In this document: piece by piece, positions 8,181-14,969 of the stretch
Position numbering within the stretch: the first letter of the stretch is position 1
How the letters are laid out: each line of letters starts with the position of its first letter
Source of the DNA: Granulicella sp.
GTDB taxonomy: Bacteria; Acidobacteriota; Terriglobia; Terriglobales; Acidobacteriaceae
DNA: 24,072 bases
Assembly (NCBI GenBank): GCA_003133205.1
Contig: PKWK01000162.1
Span: 165-24,236 of the forward strand
Reading direction: 5' to 3'
The notes under the pieces: generated by a model
Seen by the model: the letters and a program-made list of their open reading frames with translations, nothing else
What the model was told of the DNA's origin: nothing
The model's database searches: none
Program-made: the position numbers and the translations under genes

Positions 8181-8218
8181 CCCATGATCGGCGCGGGCTC
8201 CTCCGCGCCTATCGTGGG
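8181..8218. repeat. Long GC-rich intergenic hairpin
   Basis: CCCATGATCGGCGCGG (8181-8196) pairs with CCGCGCCTATCGTGGG (8203-8218) across a six-base loop, giving a 16-pair stem with one T-G wobble and one mismatch. It sits between the divergent starts of asd and the small membrane-protein gene. There is no U-tract, and it lies in front of genes, so a terminator role is unlikely. It looks like a dispersed intergenic repeat unit. Confidence 0.6.
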
Positions 8219-8272
8219 CTATTCCCTTCCGCCGAATTGCAACTTCGCCCGGCTTGTCCTAACATCCGATGC

Positions 8273-8569
8273 GTGAAACGAAGACTCATAAAATGGATCC
8301 TGGTCTGGGGTGCGTTCGGGCTGGTGATGCCCTTATTGTTGACATCGGGCTGGAAGGTGTTCGGCTGGGGATTTGGCGAGTTGCAGGTAATCTTGTGGCC
8401 GAGTTCCATCTTTCTGATGAGGCTTGATGGCCCAACTCCCCGTGGCATGCTCGATATAACGGAGATCTATTCAATTCTCGCCGCAGAGAACATGATTCTC
8501 TACTCTCTTGTGGGCTCACTGACGTCACCCATCGTTTACTTTGCGACACGCGAACGCAAGTTGCCCTGA
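8273..8569 (+). CDS. Small membrane protein of unknown function
   Basis: The 98-residue frame starts with GTG at 8273 (MKRRLIKWILVWG) and ends in TGA. Three hydrophobic segments are predicted at about 7-25, 35-51 and 70-91, with a positively charged N-terminus and a basic tail (ATRERK). The open frame extends upstream, but that part overlaps the hairpin repeat and has no protein-like character, so the GTG is preferred. No family was recognised. It resembles short hypothetical membrane proteins seen in other Acidobacteria only in general layout. The ribosome binding site is poor. It stands alone between divergent asd and a convergent neighbour. Confidence 0.6.
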   Translation: MKRRLIKWILVWGAFGLVMPLLLTSGWKVFGWGFGELQVILWPSSIFLMRLDGPTPRGMLDITEIYSILAAENMILYSLVGSLTSPIVYFATRERKLP

Positions 8570-8598
8570 CCAACGCCCGCCATCTCCTCTTCAGACCC

Positions 8599-8952
8599 CT
8601 ACCGCGGCGGCGCCTGCTCTCCCATCGGGCAATTCTGCCGCTGAATCGGCGCCCCCGGGATCGCAATCGTCAAGCTGTACTCGCAGTTGATGTACGAGTT
8701 CCCCACCCCAACCCGTGGATACACATAGATCGTGTGGTTCGCCGGGTTAAACACCGCCAGCGACTGCTGTGGCCCGTCCCCATCAAACTGAAAAGCCAGA
8801 ATAGAGTCGCCGACCGACGAGCCGCGAGCCGACGAAGACGAACTCGACCTCTGCGCCAGCACGGTCGTCCCCGCACCCCGCAACCACCAGCCAATCGCAA
8901 CGGCCAGGCACACCAAAGCCAGGTCGCGAACAACGGAACGCAGACGCATCAT
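8599..8952 (-). CDS. Secreted or membrane-anchored small protein, unknown function
   Basis: The 117-residue protein has a basic N-terminus, a hydrophobic segment at about 10-24 (LALVCLAVAIGWWL), a possible signal cleavage near residues 33-34, and a serine run at 36-41. The exported part has a short beta-rich look (SILAFQFDGDG, SLAVFNPANHTIYVY) and two cysteines (90 and 108) that could form a disulfide. Two adjacent ATG codons occur; GAGGA about 7 bases upstream of the first (8952) supports that start. The stop is TAG. No family was recognised. It may share a transcript with the upstream three-helix membrane protein. Confidence 0.65.
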   Translation of the reverse strand: MMRLRSVVRDLALVCLAVAIGWWLRGAGTTVLAQRSSSSSSARGSSVGDSILAFQFDGDGPQQSLAVFNPANHTIYVYPRVGVGNSYINCEYSLTIAIPGAPIQRQNCPMGEQAPPR

Positions 8953-9043
8953 GAAATTGTCCTCGTGGAAATCAGATTAAGCCGAATCAGATTGATACCA
9001 ATCCGAGAGACGTTCCGCCCAACCCTTCCGTTATCCAACGAAC

Positions 9044-9349
9044 CTAGTAATCTTCCCGATAGCGCCTTCGCCGCGAGTAGTAACCGCCCGAGCCGCCCCA
9101 GGCCATCAGCGCGGCCACCAGGTGAATGATGAACCACAAACTGATCCCCTGATCCAGATAGATCAGATACAACACCAGCACCCTCGGGAGCAGAATCGCA
9201 AACACCAGCGGCACCAGTCCATGCAGATGAAACGGCGTCAGCGAAGCCTCAAGCCACAGCAAGAACAGCGCAATCCGCGGCAGAAACAGCGAGAACACCA
9301 GGAACCATAGCGGCAGCGTATGAATCACCATCAGCACATGAAAGCTCAT
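9044..9349 (-). CDS. Three-helix small membrane protein, unknown function
   Basis: The 101-residue, very hydrophobic protein has helices at about 6-32, 43-65 and 68-86 and a basic, tyrosine-rich tail (GGYYSRRRRYRED). No enzymatic motif is visible and no family was recognised. The start is ATG at 9349 with a weak ribosome binding site and the stop is TAG. It lies 33 bases after the isocitrate dehydrogenase stop on the same strand and 91 bases before the secreted small protein, so the three may be co-transcribed. Confidence 0.62.
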   Translation of the reverse strand: MSFHVLMVIHTLPLWFLVFSLFLPRIALFLLWLEASLTPFHLHGLVPLVFAILLPRVLVLYLIYLDQGISLWFIIHLVAALMAWGGSGGYYSRRRRYREDY

Positions 9350-9382
9350 ATCGACTAATCGTCCTCCGACCTGAACCGGCTC

Positions 9383-10411
9383 CTAAGCCGTCTCCATCGC
9401 CGCAATCACCGCATCCCCAAACGCCGTCGTCCCACTCGTCCCGCCCACATCCCTGGTCAACACCTTGCCCTCGGCATACACCTTTTCCAGCGCCGTCTGG
9501 ACCCGTTCCGCAGTCTCTTTCTCATGAATGTGGTGCAGCATCAACACCGCGCTCTGCAGCATCGCCGTCGGGTTCGCCAGGTCCTTGCCCGCGATATCCG
9601 GAGCCGATCCATGCACCGCCTCGAAGATCGCGCACTCCGTTCCCAGGTTCGCTCCCGGAACCAGTCCCAGCCCGCCCACAAACGCGCTGCACAGGTCGCT
9701 AAGAATATCGCCGTACAGATTCTCCGTCAGCAGAATGTCGTACTGGTATGGATTCATCACCAGTTGCATGCACGTGTTGTCCACGATGTGCTCCGCGTAC
9801 GTCACATCCGGATACGTCATCGCAACGCCCCGGCAACACCGCAGAAACAGCCCATCCGACAGCTTCATGATGTTCGCTTTATGGATCGCGTGGATCTTCT
9901 TCCGCCCATGCTTCCGCGCATACCCAAACGCAAACTCCGCAATCCGCGTCGACGCCTTCTCCGTAATAATCTTCAGCGACTGCACCACGCCCGGAATAAT
10001 CTCATGCTCCAGCCCCGCATACAGGTCTTCCGTATTCTCGCGCACAATTACCAGGTCGATGTTGGGATAGCGTGTCTTCAATCCCGGTAGGTTCTTCACC
10101 GGCCGGAAGTTTGCAAACAGTTCGAACCGCTGCCGCAGCGCCACGTTGATCGACGAAAACCCGCCGCCCACCGGAGTCGTCACCGGCCCCTTCAGCGCCA
10201 CCTTGTTCTCTTCAATCGACCGGTAAAGCGCCTGCGGAATGTACTCCCCAAACCGCTCGAAGGCCTCCGCTCCCGCCGCAAACGGATGCCATTCGAACTT
10301 CACTCCAGTCGCCACGCCCGCAGTCTCCAAAACCCGTACCACTGCCGCCGAAACCTCCGGCCCAATCCCATCGCCAGGAATCAGCGTAATTGCGTGTTTC
10401 ATCGTCGCCAT
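9383..10411 (-). CDS. icd: NAD-type isocitrate dehydrogenase (isocitrate/isopropylmalate dehydrogenase family)
   Basis: The protein has 342 residues from ATG at 10411. It contains IPGDGIGPEV at 11-20, the substrate segment FSSINVALRQR (Ser87, Asn89, Arg93), Arg103, RENTEDLYAG (Arg124, Tyr131), the catalytic Lys178 in HKANIMK, and metal ligands Asp211, Asp235 and Asp239. The cofactor loop HGSAPDIAGKDLANP has Asp-Ile where NADP enzymes carry Lys-Tyr, so NAD is the likely cofactor. It converts isocitrate to 2-oxoglutarate in the TCA cycle. GTG (10420) and ATG (10402) are other in-frame starts. A homoisocitrate or 3-isopropylmalate enzyme is less likely because of the SSINVALRQ loop. Confidence 0.9.
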   Translation of the reverse strand: MATMKHAITLIPGDGIGPEVSAAVVRVLETAGVATGVKFEWHPFAAGAEAFERFGEYIPQALYRSIEENKVALKGPVTTPVGGGFSSINVALRQRFELFANFRPVKNLPGLKTRYPNIDLVIVRENTEDLYAGLEHEIIPGVVQSLKIITEKASTRIAEFAFGYARKHGRKKIHAIHKANIMKLSDGLFLRCCRGVAMTYPDVTYAEHIVDNTCMQLVMNPYQYDILLTENLYGDILSDLCSAFVGGLGLVPGANLGTECAIFEAVHGSAPDIAGKDLANPTAMLQSAVLMLHHIHEKETAERVQTALEKVYAEGKVLTRDVGGTSGTTAFGDAVIAAMETA

Positions 10412-10447
10412 CGTTCTCACCTACTCCAAATTTTCCCGCCGAAACCT

Positions 10448-10495
10448 GTTTGTCATTCCTCAGCGCAGTTTGTTTGTCATTCCGTAGCGCAGCAC
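10448..10495. repeat. Two-copy 24-bp tandem repeat between icd and nrdR
   Basis: GTTTGTCATTCCTCAGCGCA (10448-10467) recurs as GTTTGTCATTCCGTAGCGCA (10472-10491), with a 24-base period and two mismatches in 20. The second copy runs on into CAGGAATCCGC. The pattern GTCATYC-n-CGCAG-n-AGGATYC is similar to a sequence at 13975-14009, suggesting one dispersed intergenic repeat family. Confidence 0.7.
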
Positions 10496-10533
10496 AGGAA
10501 TCCGCTTTTCCAACCAACAACCTGCAACTTCCC

Positions 10534-11007
10534 TTACTTCCGCCTCTTCAAATCCTTCCCGCTCAACAACTCTTCCAGTTCGAGCTTGAACTCGCGCACG
10601 TCCTTGAAGTCCCGGTACACGCTCGCGAAACGTATATACGCCACCGTGTCGATCTCCTTCAGCCGCGACATGATCAACTCGCCAATCTCGCTGGTCGTGC
10701 GCTCCCGCTCGGCAGAATCGACCACATACGCCTCGGTCTCGTCCACAATTCGTTCCAGCGCAGCGCCCGATACCGGCCGCTTCTGACACGCATGCAACAG
10801 CCCGCCCAGTATCTTCTGACGGTCGAACTTCTCCCGCCGCCCGTCCTTCTTCACCACCATGTACGGAATCTCGTCGATCCGCTCATACGTCGTGAAGCGC
10901 TTGTTGCAGCCCTCGCACTCGCGCCGCCGCCGGATCGCGTCCGCATCCTTGCTCTCGCGCGAATCCACCACCCGGTCCTGCGCGAACCCGCAGTAGGGAC
11001 ACCTCAT
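10534..11007 (-). CDS. nrdR: NrdR, transcriptional repressor of ribonucleotide reductase genes
   Basis: The protein has 157 residues from ATG at 11007, the normal NrdR size. An N-terminal zinc ribbon has Cys3 and Cys6 (CPYC) and Cys31 and Cys34 (CEGC) around [18 protein letters not shown]. An ATP-cone follows ([20 protein letters not shown] onward). Family members bind ATP/dATP and repress nrd operons at NrdR boxes. A GTG three codons upstream is in frame, but the ATG gives the canonical M-[KR]-CPYC start. It is 122 bases upstream of icd on the same strand and divergent from the secreted protein at 11104. No nrd gene or clear NrdR box is present in the window. Confidence 0.97.
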   Translation of the reverse strand: MRCPYCGFAQDRVVDSRESKDADAIRRRRECEGCNKRFTTYERIDEIPYMVVKKDGRREKFDRQKILGGLLHACQKRPVSGAALERIVDETEAYVVDSAERERTTSEIGELIMSRLKEIDTVAYIRFASVYRDFKDVREFKLELEELLSGKDLKRRK

Positions 11008-11103
11008 CGGCCGCACGTCATTGAAAACAAAATAGTCACGTCAGGCCCGATTCTACCAGTGCCCGTTCGAGCCCGCCCTACCCTGGCGTACACTTTGGGT
11101 GCG

Positions 11104-11820
11104 ATGCGTCCACGTCTTCGAGCAATCACGCTGATGCTATTCACTGTCGCTGGCCTGACCGCCCAGACCGCAGACATCACGAGCGGTATTTACTCGCGCT
11201 CCGCCAAGGACATCTGGGGCAGCAAACGATTAGTAATACCTTCGCCGGATGGTCGGAAAATGATCTCCGTAGGTCCGCCCCACCATCCAAATTCTGACGA
11301 AACCCACAGCGTGACGTTCCGTGCTAACGGCAAGAGCTATCCGACCTACATAGGTTCATGGGTCAATGCCGAGGCCGCATGGGCACCCGATTCAAAGGCC
11401 TTTTTCGCAACCTACAGCGACGGCGGTAATGTTGGAACCTACCACGTAAAGATCTTCTACGTGACTGACTCCGGTCTTCGAGTCGTCGAGCCAATTCCGA
11501 ACGGGCGCACGTTATTTCAGCCGCGATGTTTCGAGCCAGAACGTCTCAATGTCGGAGCGATCAAATGGATGGGGGTGGACTCCGGATCACTGTTGATCGC
11601 TGTCCAGGTTCCTCCGCATTCCAGTTGCGCGAGCATGGGCACATTCGAGGCCTTCGAAATCGCCTTGCCAAGCGGCAGAGTGGTCTCCCATTACGACCAA
11701 ATCACCGCAAAGAAGCTCTTCAAATCCGATCTCGGAGGCGACTTGCTGAACGCCGACGATAGCTGCATCCGCAAGCCGCAAAGCTGTGTCCCAAGTGGCC
11801 TGGACAAACAAAGGAAATAA
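11104..11820 (+). CDS. Secreted protein with propeller-like SPDG repeats, unknown function
   Basis: The 238-residue protein starts at ATG 11104 with a Sec signal (RLRAITLMLFTVAGLTAQ, cleavage near residue 20). The mature part has two segments typical of TolB/WD-like beta-propeller blades, SPDGRKMISV and APDSKAFFATYSDGG, and several cysteines that could form disulfides. At 238 residues it is too short for a full propeller, so it may be a partial fold. The frame is open far upstream, but that part is antisense to nrdR and is not real. Codon use is more mixed and less GC-rich at third positions than in neighbours. It stands between nrdR (divergent) and mnmA (convergent). Confidence 0.72.
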   Translation: MRPRLRAITLMLFTVAGLTAQTADITSGIYSRSAKDIWGSKRLVIPSPDGRKMISVGPPHHPNSDETHSVTFRANGKSYPTYIGSWVNAEAAWAPDSKAFFATYSDGGNVGTYHVKIFYVTDSGLRVVEPIPNGRTLFQPRCFEPERLNVGAIKWMGVDSGSLLIAVQVPPHSSCASMGTFEAFEIALPSGRVVSHYDQITAKKLFKSDLGGDLLNADDSCIRKPQSCVPSGLDKQRK

Positions 11821-11847
11821 GATCGTGATCCTGCGCGCCCCACGACC

Positions 11848-12984
11848 TCAGACGATCCACCCACCACCCACCACCTCATCCCCGTCATAAAACACCGCGG
11901 CCTGCCCCGGCGTAATCGCCCGCTGCGCCTCATCGAACACCGCGCGCACGCAATCCACCCCATCCGCCCGCAAAGCAGCCAACGCCGGCTCATGCCGATG
12001 CCGAATCTTCACCCGCACCCGCATCTCGCCATCCAACCCCGCCACCGAAATCCAGTTCAGCCGCTCTGCCCTCAGTTCCCGCGACATCAGCTCCTCATCC
12101 GCGCCCACCGTCACTTTGTGCGAATCGGGATGAATCGCCAGCACGTACTTCGGCCCAGAATTCGGCGCAACCGCCAGGCCGCCACCCAGCCCCTTCCGCT
12201 GTCCGACAGTGAATGCATGAATCCCCTCATGCCGCCCCAGAACCTCGCCGCCCGCCGTCACCAGTTCGCCCGATGAGTCTGGCATCGCCTCGCCCTGCTC
12301 ATCCAGGTACGCCGCCAGAAACGCCGAATAGTCCCCGCCCGGAATAAAACAAATCTCCTGCGAATCCGGCTTCGCCGCCAACTCCAGCCCCGCATCCGCC
12401 GCCATCTGCCGCACCGCAGGCTTCTGCATCTCGCCCAGCGGAAACATCGTTCGCGACAACTGCTCCTGCGTCAGACCAAACAGAAAATACGTCTGGTCTT
12501 TCGTCTTGTCTTCCGGGCGCGACAGAATCCATCGCCCGCGCGCCTCGTCGAACCGGTTCCGAGCATAGTGCCCCGTCGCAATCCGGTCCGCGCCAATTTG
12601 CCGCGCCGTCGTGATCAGCGCGTCGAACTTCAGATGGTTGTTGCACAGCGTGCAAGGAATCGGCGTCCGCCCCGCCAGATATTCATCCACAAACGGCCGC
12701 ACCACCTCCGCCTCGAACCGCGCCTCCTGGTTCACCAGGTAGTACGGAATCCCAATGTGCTCCGCCACTCGCCGCGCGTCGTATACGTCGTCGATCGAGC
12801 AGCACCGCCCCCGCACCGCTTCGGGCATGCCCTCGTGCCCCGCCAGCCGCCGCTGGTTCCAGAGCTGCAGCGTCAGGCCGACCAGCGTGTGTCCCTGCGC
12901 GTGCAGCAGAGCCGCCACCGCGGACGAGTCCACCCCACCCGACATGGCCACGGCAATCGTCTCTGGCTGGCTCACGGCGCTCAT
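11848..12984 (-). CDS. mnmA: MnmA, tRNA-specific 2-thiouridylase
   Basis: The protein has 378 residues from ATG at 12984. The PP-loop SGGVDSS is at 15-21, the nucleophile Cys114 is in CTLCNNHLKF and the second catalytic cysteine Cys212 is in SQEICFIP. GHYAR, VGQRKGLG and the C-terminal beta-barrel ending PGQAAVFYDGD are all present. It thiolates U34 of tRNA Lys, Glu and Gln using a persulfide donor and ATP. The frame is open 67 codons upstream, but that stretch overlaps the divergent beta-barrel gene. The start lies 60 bases from that gene. The stop is TGA. Confidence 0.97.
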   Translation of the reverse strand: MSAVSQPETIAVAMSGGVDSSAVAALLHAQGHTLVGLTLQLWNQRRLAGHEGMPEAVRGRCCSIDDVYDARRVAEHIGIPYYLVNQEARFEAEVVRPFVDEYLAGRTPIPCTLCNNHLKFDALITTARQIGADRIATGHYARNRFDEARGRWILSRPEDKTKDQTYFLFGLTQEQLSRTMFPLGEMQKPAVRQMAADAGLELAAKPDSQEICFIPGGDYSAFLAAYLDEQGEAMPDSSGELVTAGGEVLGRHEGIHAFTVGQRKGLGGGLAVAPNSGPKYVLAIHPDSHKVTVGADEELMSRELRAERLNWISVAGLDGEMRVRVKIRHRHEPALAALRADGVDCVRAVFDEAQRAITPGQAAVFYDGDEVVGGGWIV

Positions 12985-13044
12985 CCTTCCATTATCGCAA
13001 CTTTCACCCCAACCCACCCGCGAATCCGGTAATCTAACCAATCG

Positions 13045-13923
13045 ATGCCCCACACACGTCCAAGCCTCCCATCCGCCCGCCTGAGCGCTGCCATCTCCCT
13101 CCTGACGGCCCTCTTCACCTGTGCCACAGCCCACGCCGGCCCACCCTTCCAGACCGACGACCCCGAGCCCGTCGACTACCGCCACTTCGAGATGTACGCC
13201 TTCACCCTCTCCGACGGCACAACTTCCGGCGGCACCACCCTCTCAGCCCCCGCCTACGAGGTCAACTACGGCGTCGTCCCCAACGTGCAGCTCCACCTCG
13301 TGCTGCCGTTCACCACCGTCTTCGCGCCCGACGGTCCCACCGTCCACGGCATCGGCGACACCGAACTCGGCGTCAAACTTCGCTTCGTCAAAGAAACCAA
13401 GCACACGCCCCAGATCGGAATCTTCCCCTTCTTCGAATTCCCCAGCGGCAACGCAGACAAGGGCCTCGGCGTCGGCAAAACCTGGTACCGCATGCCCGTC
13501 TGGCTACAGAAATCCTGGGGTCCCGAAGATCACGAATGGACCACCTACGGTGGCGGAGGCTACGCCGTCGTCTCGCAGGACGGCTTCACAAACTACCCGT
13601 TCGCCGGATGGCTCGTCCAGCGCCAGTTCAACAAGAGGATCACTCTCGGCGCCGAACTCTTTGGCCATGGCCCACAAACTCCCGACACAAACCGAGCCTC
13701 CACCATGCTCGACCTCGGCGGCATCTACGAGTTCAAGGAAGGATTCGACCTCCTCTTCGCCGCCGGAAAAAGCATCTACGGCCAACCCGAAACCTACACC
13801 TACCTCTCCCTCTACTGGACCTGGGGCCCGAAGGACGCAGCCAACACAGGCGACAAGGACCAGCCCGTCAGCGGTACGGGCTCCAAAATGCTCTCAGCCC
13901 TCACCCATCTCCGGCCGCACTAG
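13045..13923 (+). CDS. Outer-membrane beta-barrel protein (Phenol_MetA_deg-like transporter)
   Basis: The 292-residue protein has a Sec signal with likely cleavage after AHA (residue 31). The mature protein begins GPPFQTDDPEPVDYRHFEMY, a start typical of proteins annotated as MetA-pathway-of-phenol-degradation-like barrels. Alternating aromatic and polar strands (YEVNYGVVPNVQLHLVLPF, TELGVKLRFVKE, TYLSLYWTWG) fit a small outer-membrane beta-barrel. Substrate unknown. The start is ATG at 13045, the stop is TAG. A TAATCT hexamer 8 bases before the start could be a -10 element, in which case the leader would be very short. Confidence 0.75.
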   Translation: MPHTRPSLPSARLSAAISLLTALFTCATAHAGPPFQTDDPEPVDYRHFEMYAFTLSDGTTSGGTTLSAPAYEVNYGVVPNVQLHLVLPFTTVFAPDGPTVHGIGDTELGVKLRFVKETKHTPQIGIFPFFEFPSGNADKGLGVGKTWYRMPVWLQKSWGPEDHEWTTYGGGGYAVVSQDGFTNYPFAGWLVQRQFNKRITLGAELFGHGPQTPDTNRASTMLDLGGIYEFKEGFDLLFAAGKSIYGQPETYTYLSLYWTWGPKDAANTGDKDQPVSGTGSKMLSALTHLRPH

Positions 13924-13974
13924 CACGCGGTCAAAATTGCCGTCTTCGGCCCCGCTAGCGCGGGTAGAATTGTC

Positions 13975-14009
13975 GTCATCCTGAACGCAGTGAAGGATCC
14001 CTGTATTTG
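13975..14009. repeat. Dispersed intergenic repeat element copy
   Basis: The stretch begins GTCATCCTGAACGCAGTGAA and continues GGATCCCTGTATTTG. It shares the GTCATYC...CGCAG...AGGATYC pattern with the tandem repeat at 10448-10495. It lies between two plus-strand genes, just upstream of the ribosome binding site of the next gene. Assignment to a repeat family is an inference from two loci in this window and from memory of similar motifs in Acidobacteria. Confidence 0.45.
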
Positions 14010-14042
14010 TCTTTCGTCTCTAAACTGAAACAAGGAGCAAGC

Positions 14043-14612
14043 ATGGAACTCACCCAGCGTGAACTCGTAACCGCCATCCACGGAATGCTCTTCGGCAGCT
14101 TCTTCCTCATGGCCATCTTCGGAGCCTTCGTCCTGCTCCTGCAACTCAGCAACCCAGAACTATGCGCATCTGAATCAGCCGCTCACCCCACCCCGCGCTG
14201 GCAGACCATCTATCTCATCGCGATGGTCGCGCTAGGCTGGGCCGCCGTCCTCTCCGGCGCATACATCATCTATCCCTGGTATCGCGCCGTAGCCCCACCC
14301 GGAGCCGACCTCGCCCTCTATCCCAAGTTCCTCCTCACCGCCCCTTCCACCGCAGGCTGGCACACCCTCGGCATGGAGTGGAAGGAGCACGTCGCCTGGA
14401 TCGCACCAATGGCCGCCACCATGGTCGCCTTCGTCATGATCAAACACCGCGCCGCATGGAACGCCTCATGCCAGGTACGCAGCGCCGTCCTCGGATTCGC
14501 CGCCACCGCGTTCCTCGCGGCTGCCATCGCCGGAGGCTGGGGAGCGATGATCAACAAGAAAGCGCCCGTCCAGGGCGGACAAACGTTCCAAATCATGGGG
14601 AGCGCCAAATGA
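14043..14612 (+). CDS. Four-helix membrane protein, first gene of a two-gene operon
   Basis: The 189-residue protein starts at ATG 14043 with a good ribosome binding site (AAGGAG, 6 bases upstream). A TTG start further out is not favoured. Helices are predicted at about 12-34, 55-78, 117-134 and 148-170. Histidines sit at or near helix ends (His13 in AIHGMLFG, His107 and His116 in WHTLGMEWKEHVAW, His135), a layout that would suit b-type heme or metal binding, though this is only inference. The TGA stop overlaps the next start as ATGA, so the two proteins are probably made together and may form a complex. No family was recognised with certainty. Confidence 0.78.
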   Translation: MELTQRELVTAIHGMLFGSFFLMAIFGAFVLLLQLSNPELCASESAAHPTPRWQTIYLIAMVALGWAAVLSGAYIIYPWYRAVAPPGADLALYPKFLLTAPSTAGWHTLGMEWKEHVAWIAPMAATMVAFVMIKHRAAWNASCQVRSAVLGFAATAFLAAAIAGGWGAMINKKAPVQGGQTFQIMGSAK

Positions 14613-14953
14613 CCGAGATCAAGCCGACCCCACAGAATCCCGCCAACGGCCCCGTCGCCGCCGCAGTCCTTTCCTGCGGGCTAGGCTGCTTCCTCCTCGG
14701 CGTCCTCGCCGTAGCCGCCGACGGCTCCAAATCCCTCGCTGCTGCGCTCAACTTCTACAACCCCGCCGGCCCACTCTCCGGAGTGACCACCGTAGCCATC
14801 GCTCTCTGGCTCATCTCCTGGGCCATCCTCGCCGTCCGCTGGAAGACCAAAACTCGCGCCTTCGGGAAAGTCACTGCCGCAAGCTTCACCCTGCTCGCCC
14901 TCGGCCTGCTGCTTACCTTCCCACCCATCGGCGACCTCTTCCTCGGTCGCTAA
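14609..14953 (+). CDS. Three-helix membrane protein, second gene of the operon
   Basis: The 114-residue protein starts at ATG 14609, overlapping the previous stop by four bases. After a proline-rich N-terminus (KPTPQNPANGP), helices are predicted at about 15-36, 58-77 and 88-106. The segment ALNFYNPAGPLSGVTTVAIA between helices 1 and 2 is the most distinctive part and looks like a conserved loop. Two cysteines (23 and 27) lie in the first helix. No enzyme motif is present. Translational coupling to the four-helix protein suggests a two-subunit membrane module, possibly respiratory. The function is not known. The stop is TAA. Confidence 0.75.
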   Translation: MTEIKPTPQNPANGPVAAAVLSCGLGCFLLGVLAVAADGSKSLAAALNFYNPAGPLSGVTTVAIALWLISWAILAVRWKTKTRAFGKVTAASFTLLALGLLLTFPPIGDLFLGR

Positions 14954-14969
14954 CCCCCGCAGCCCGCCT

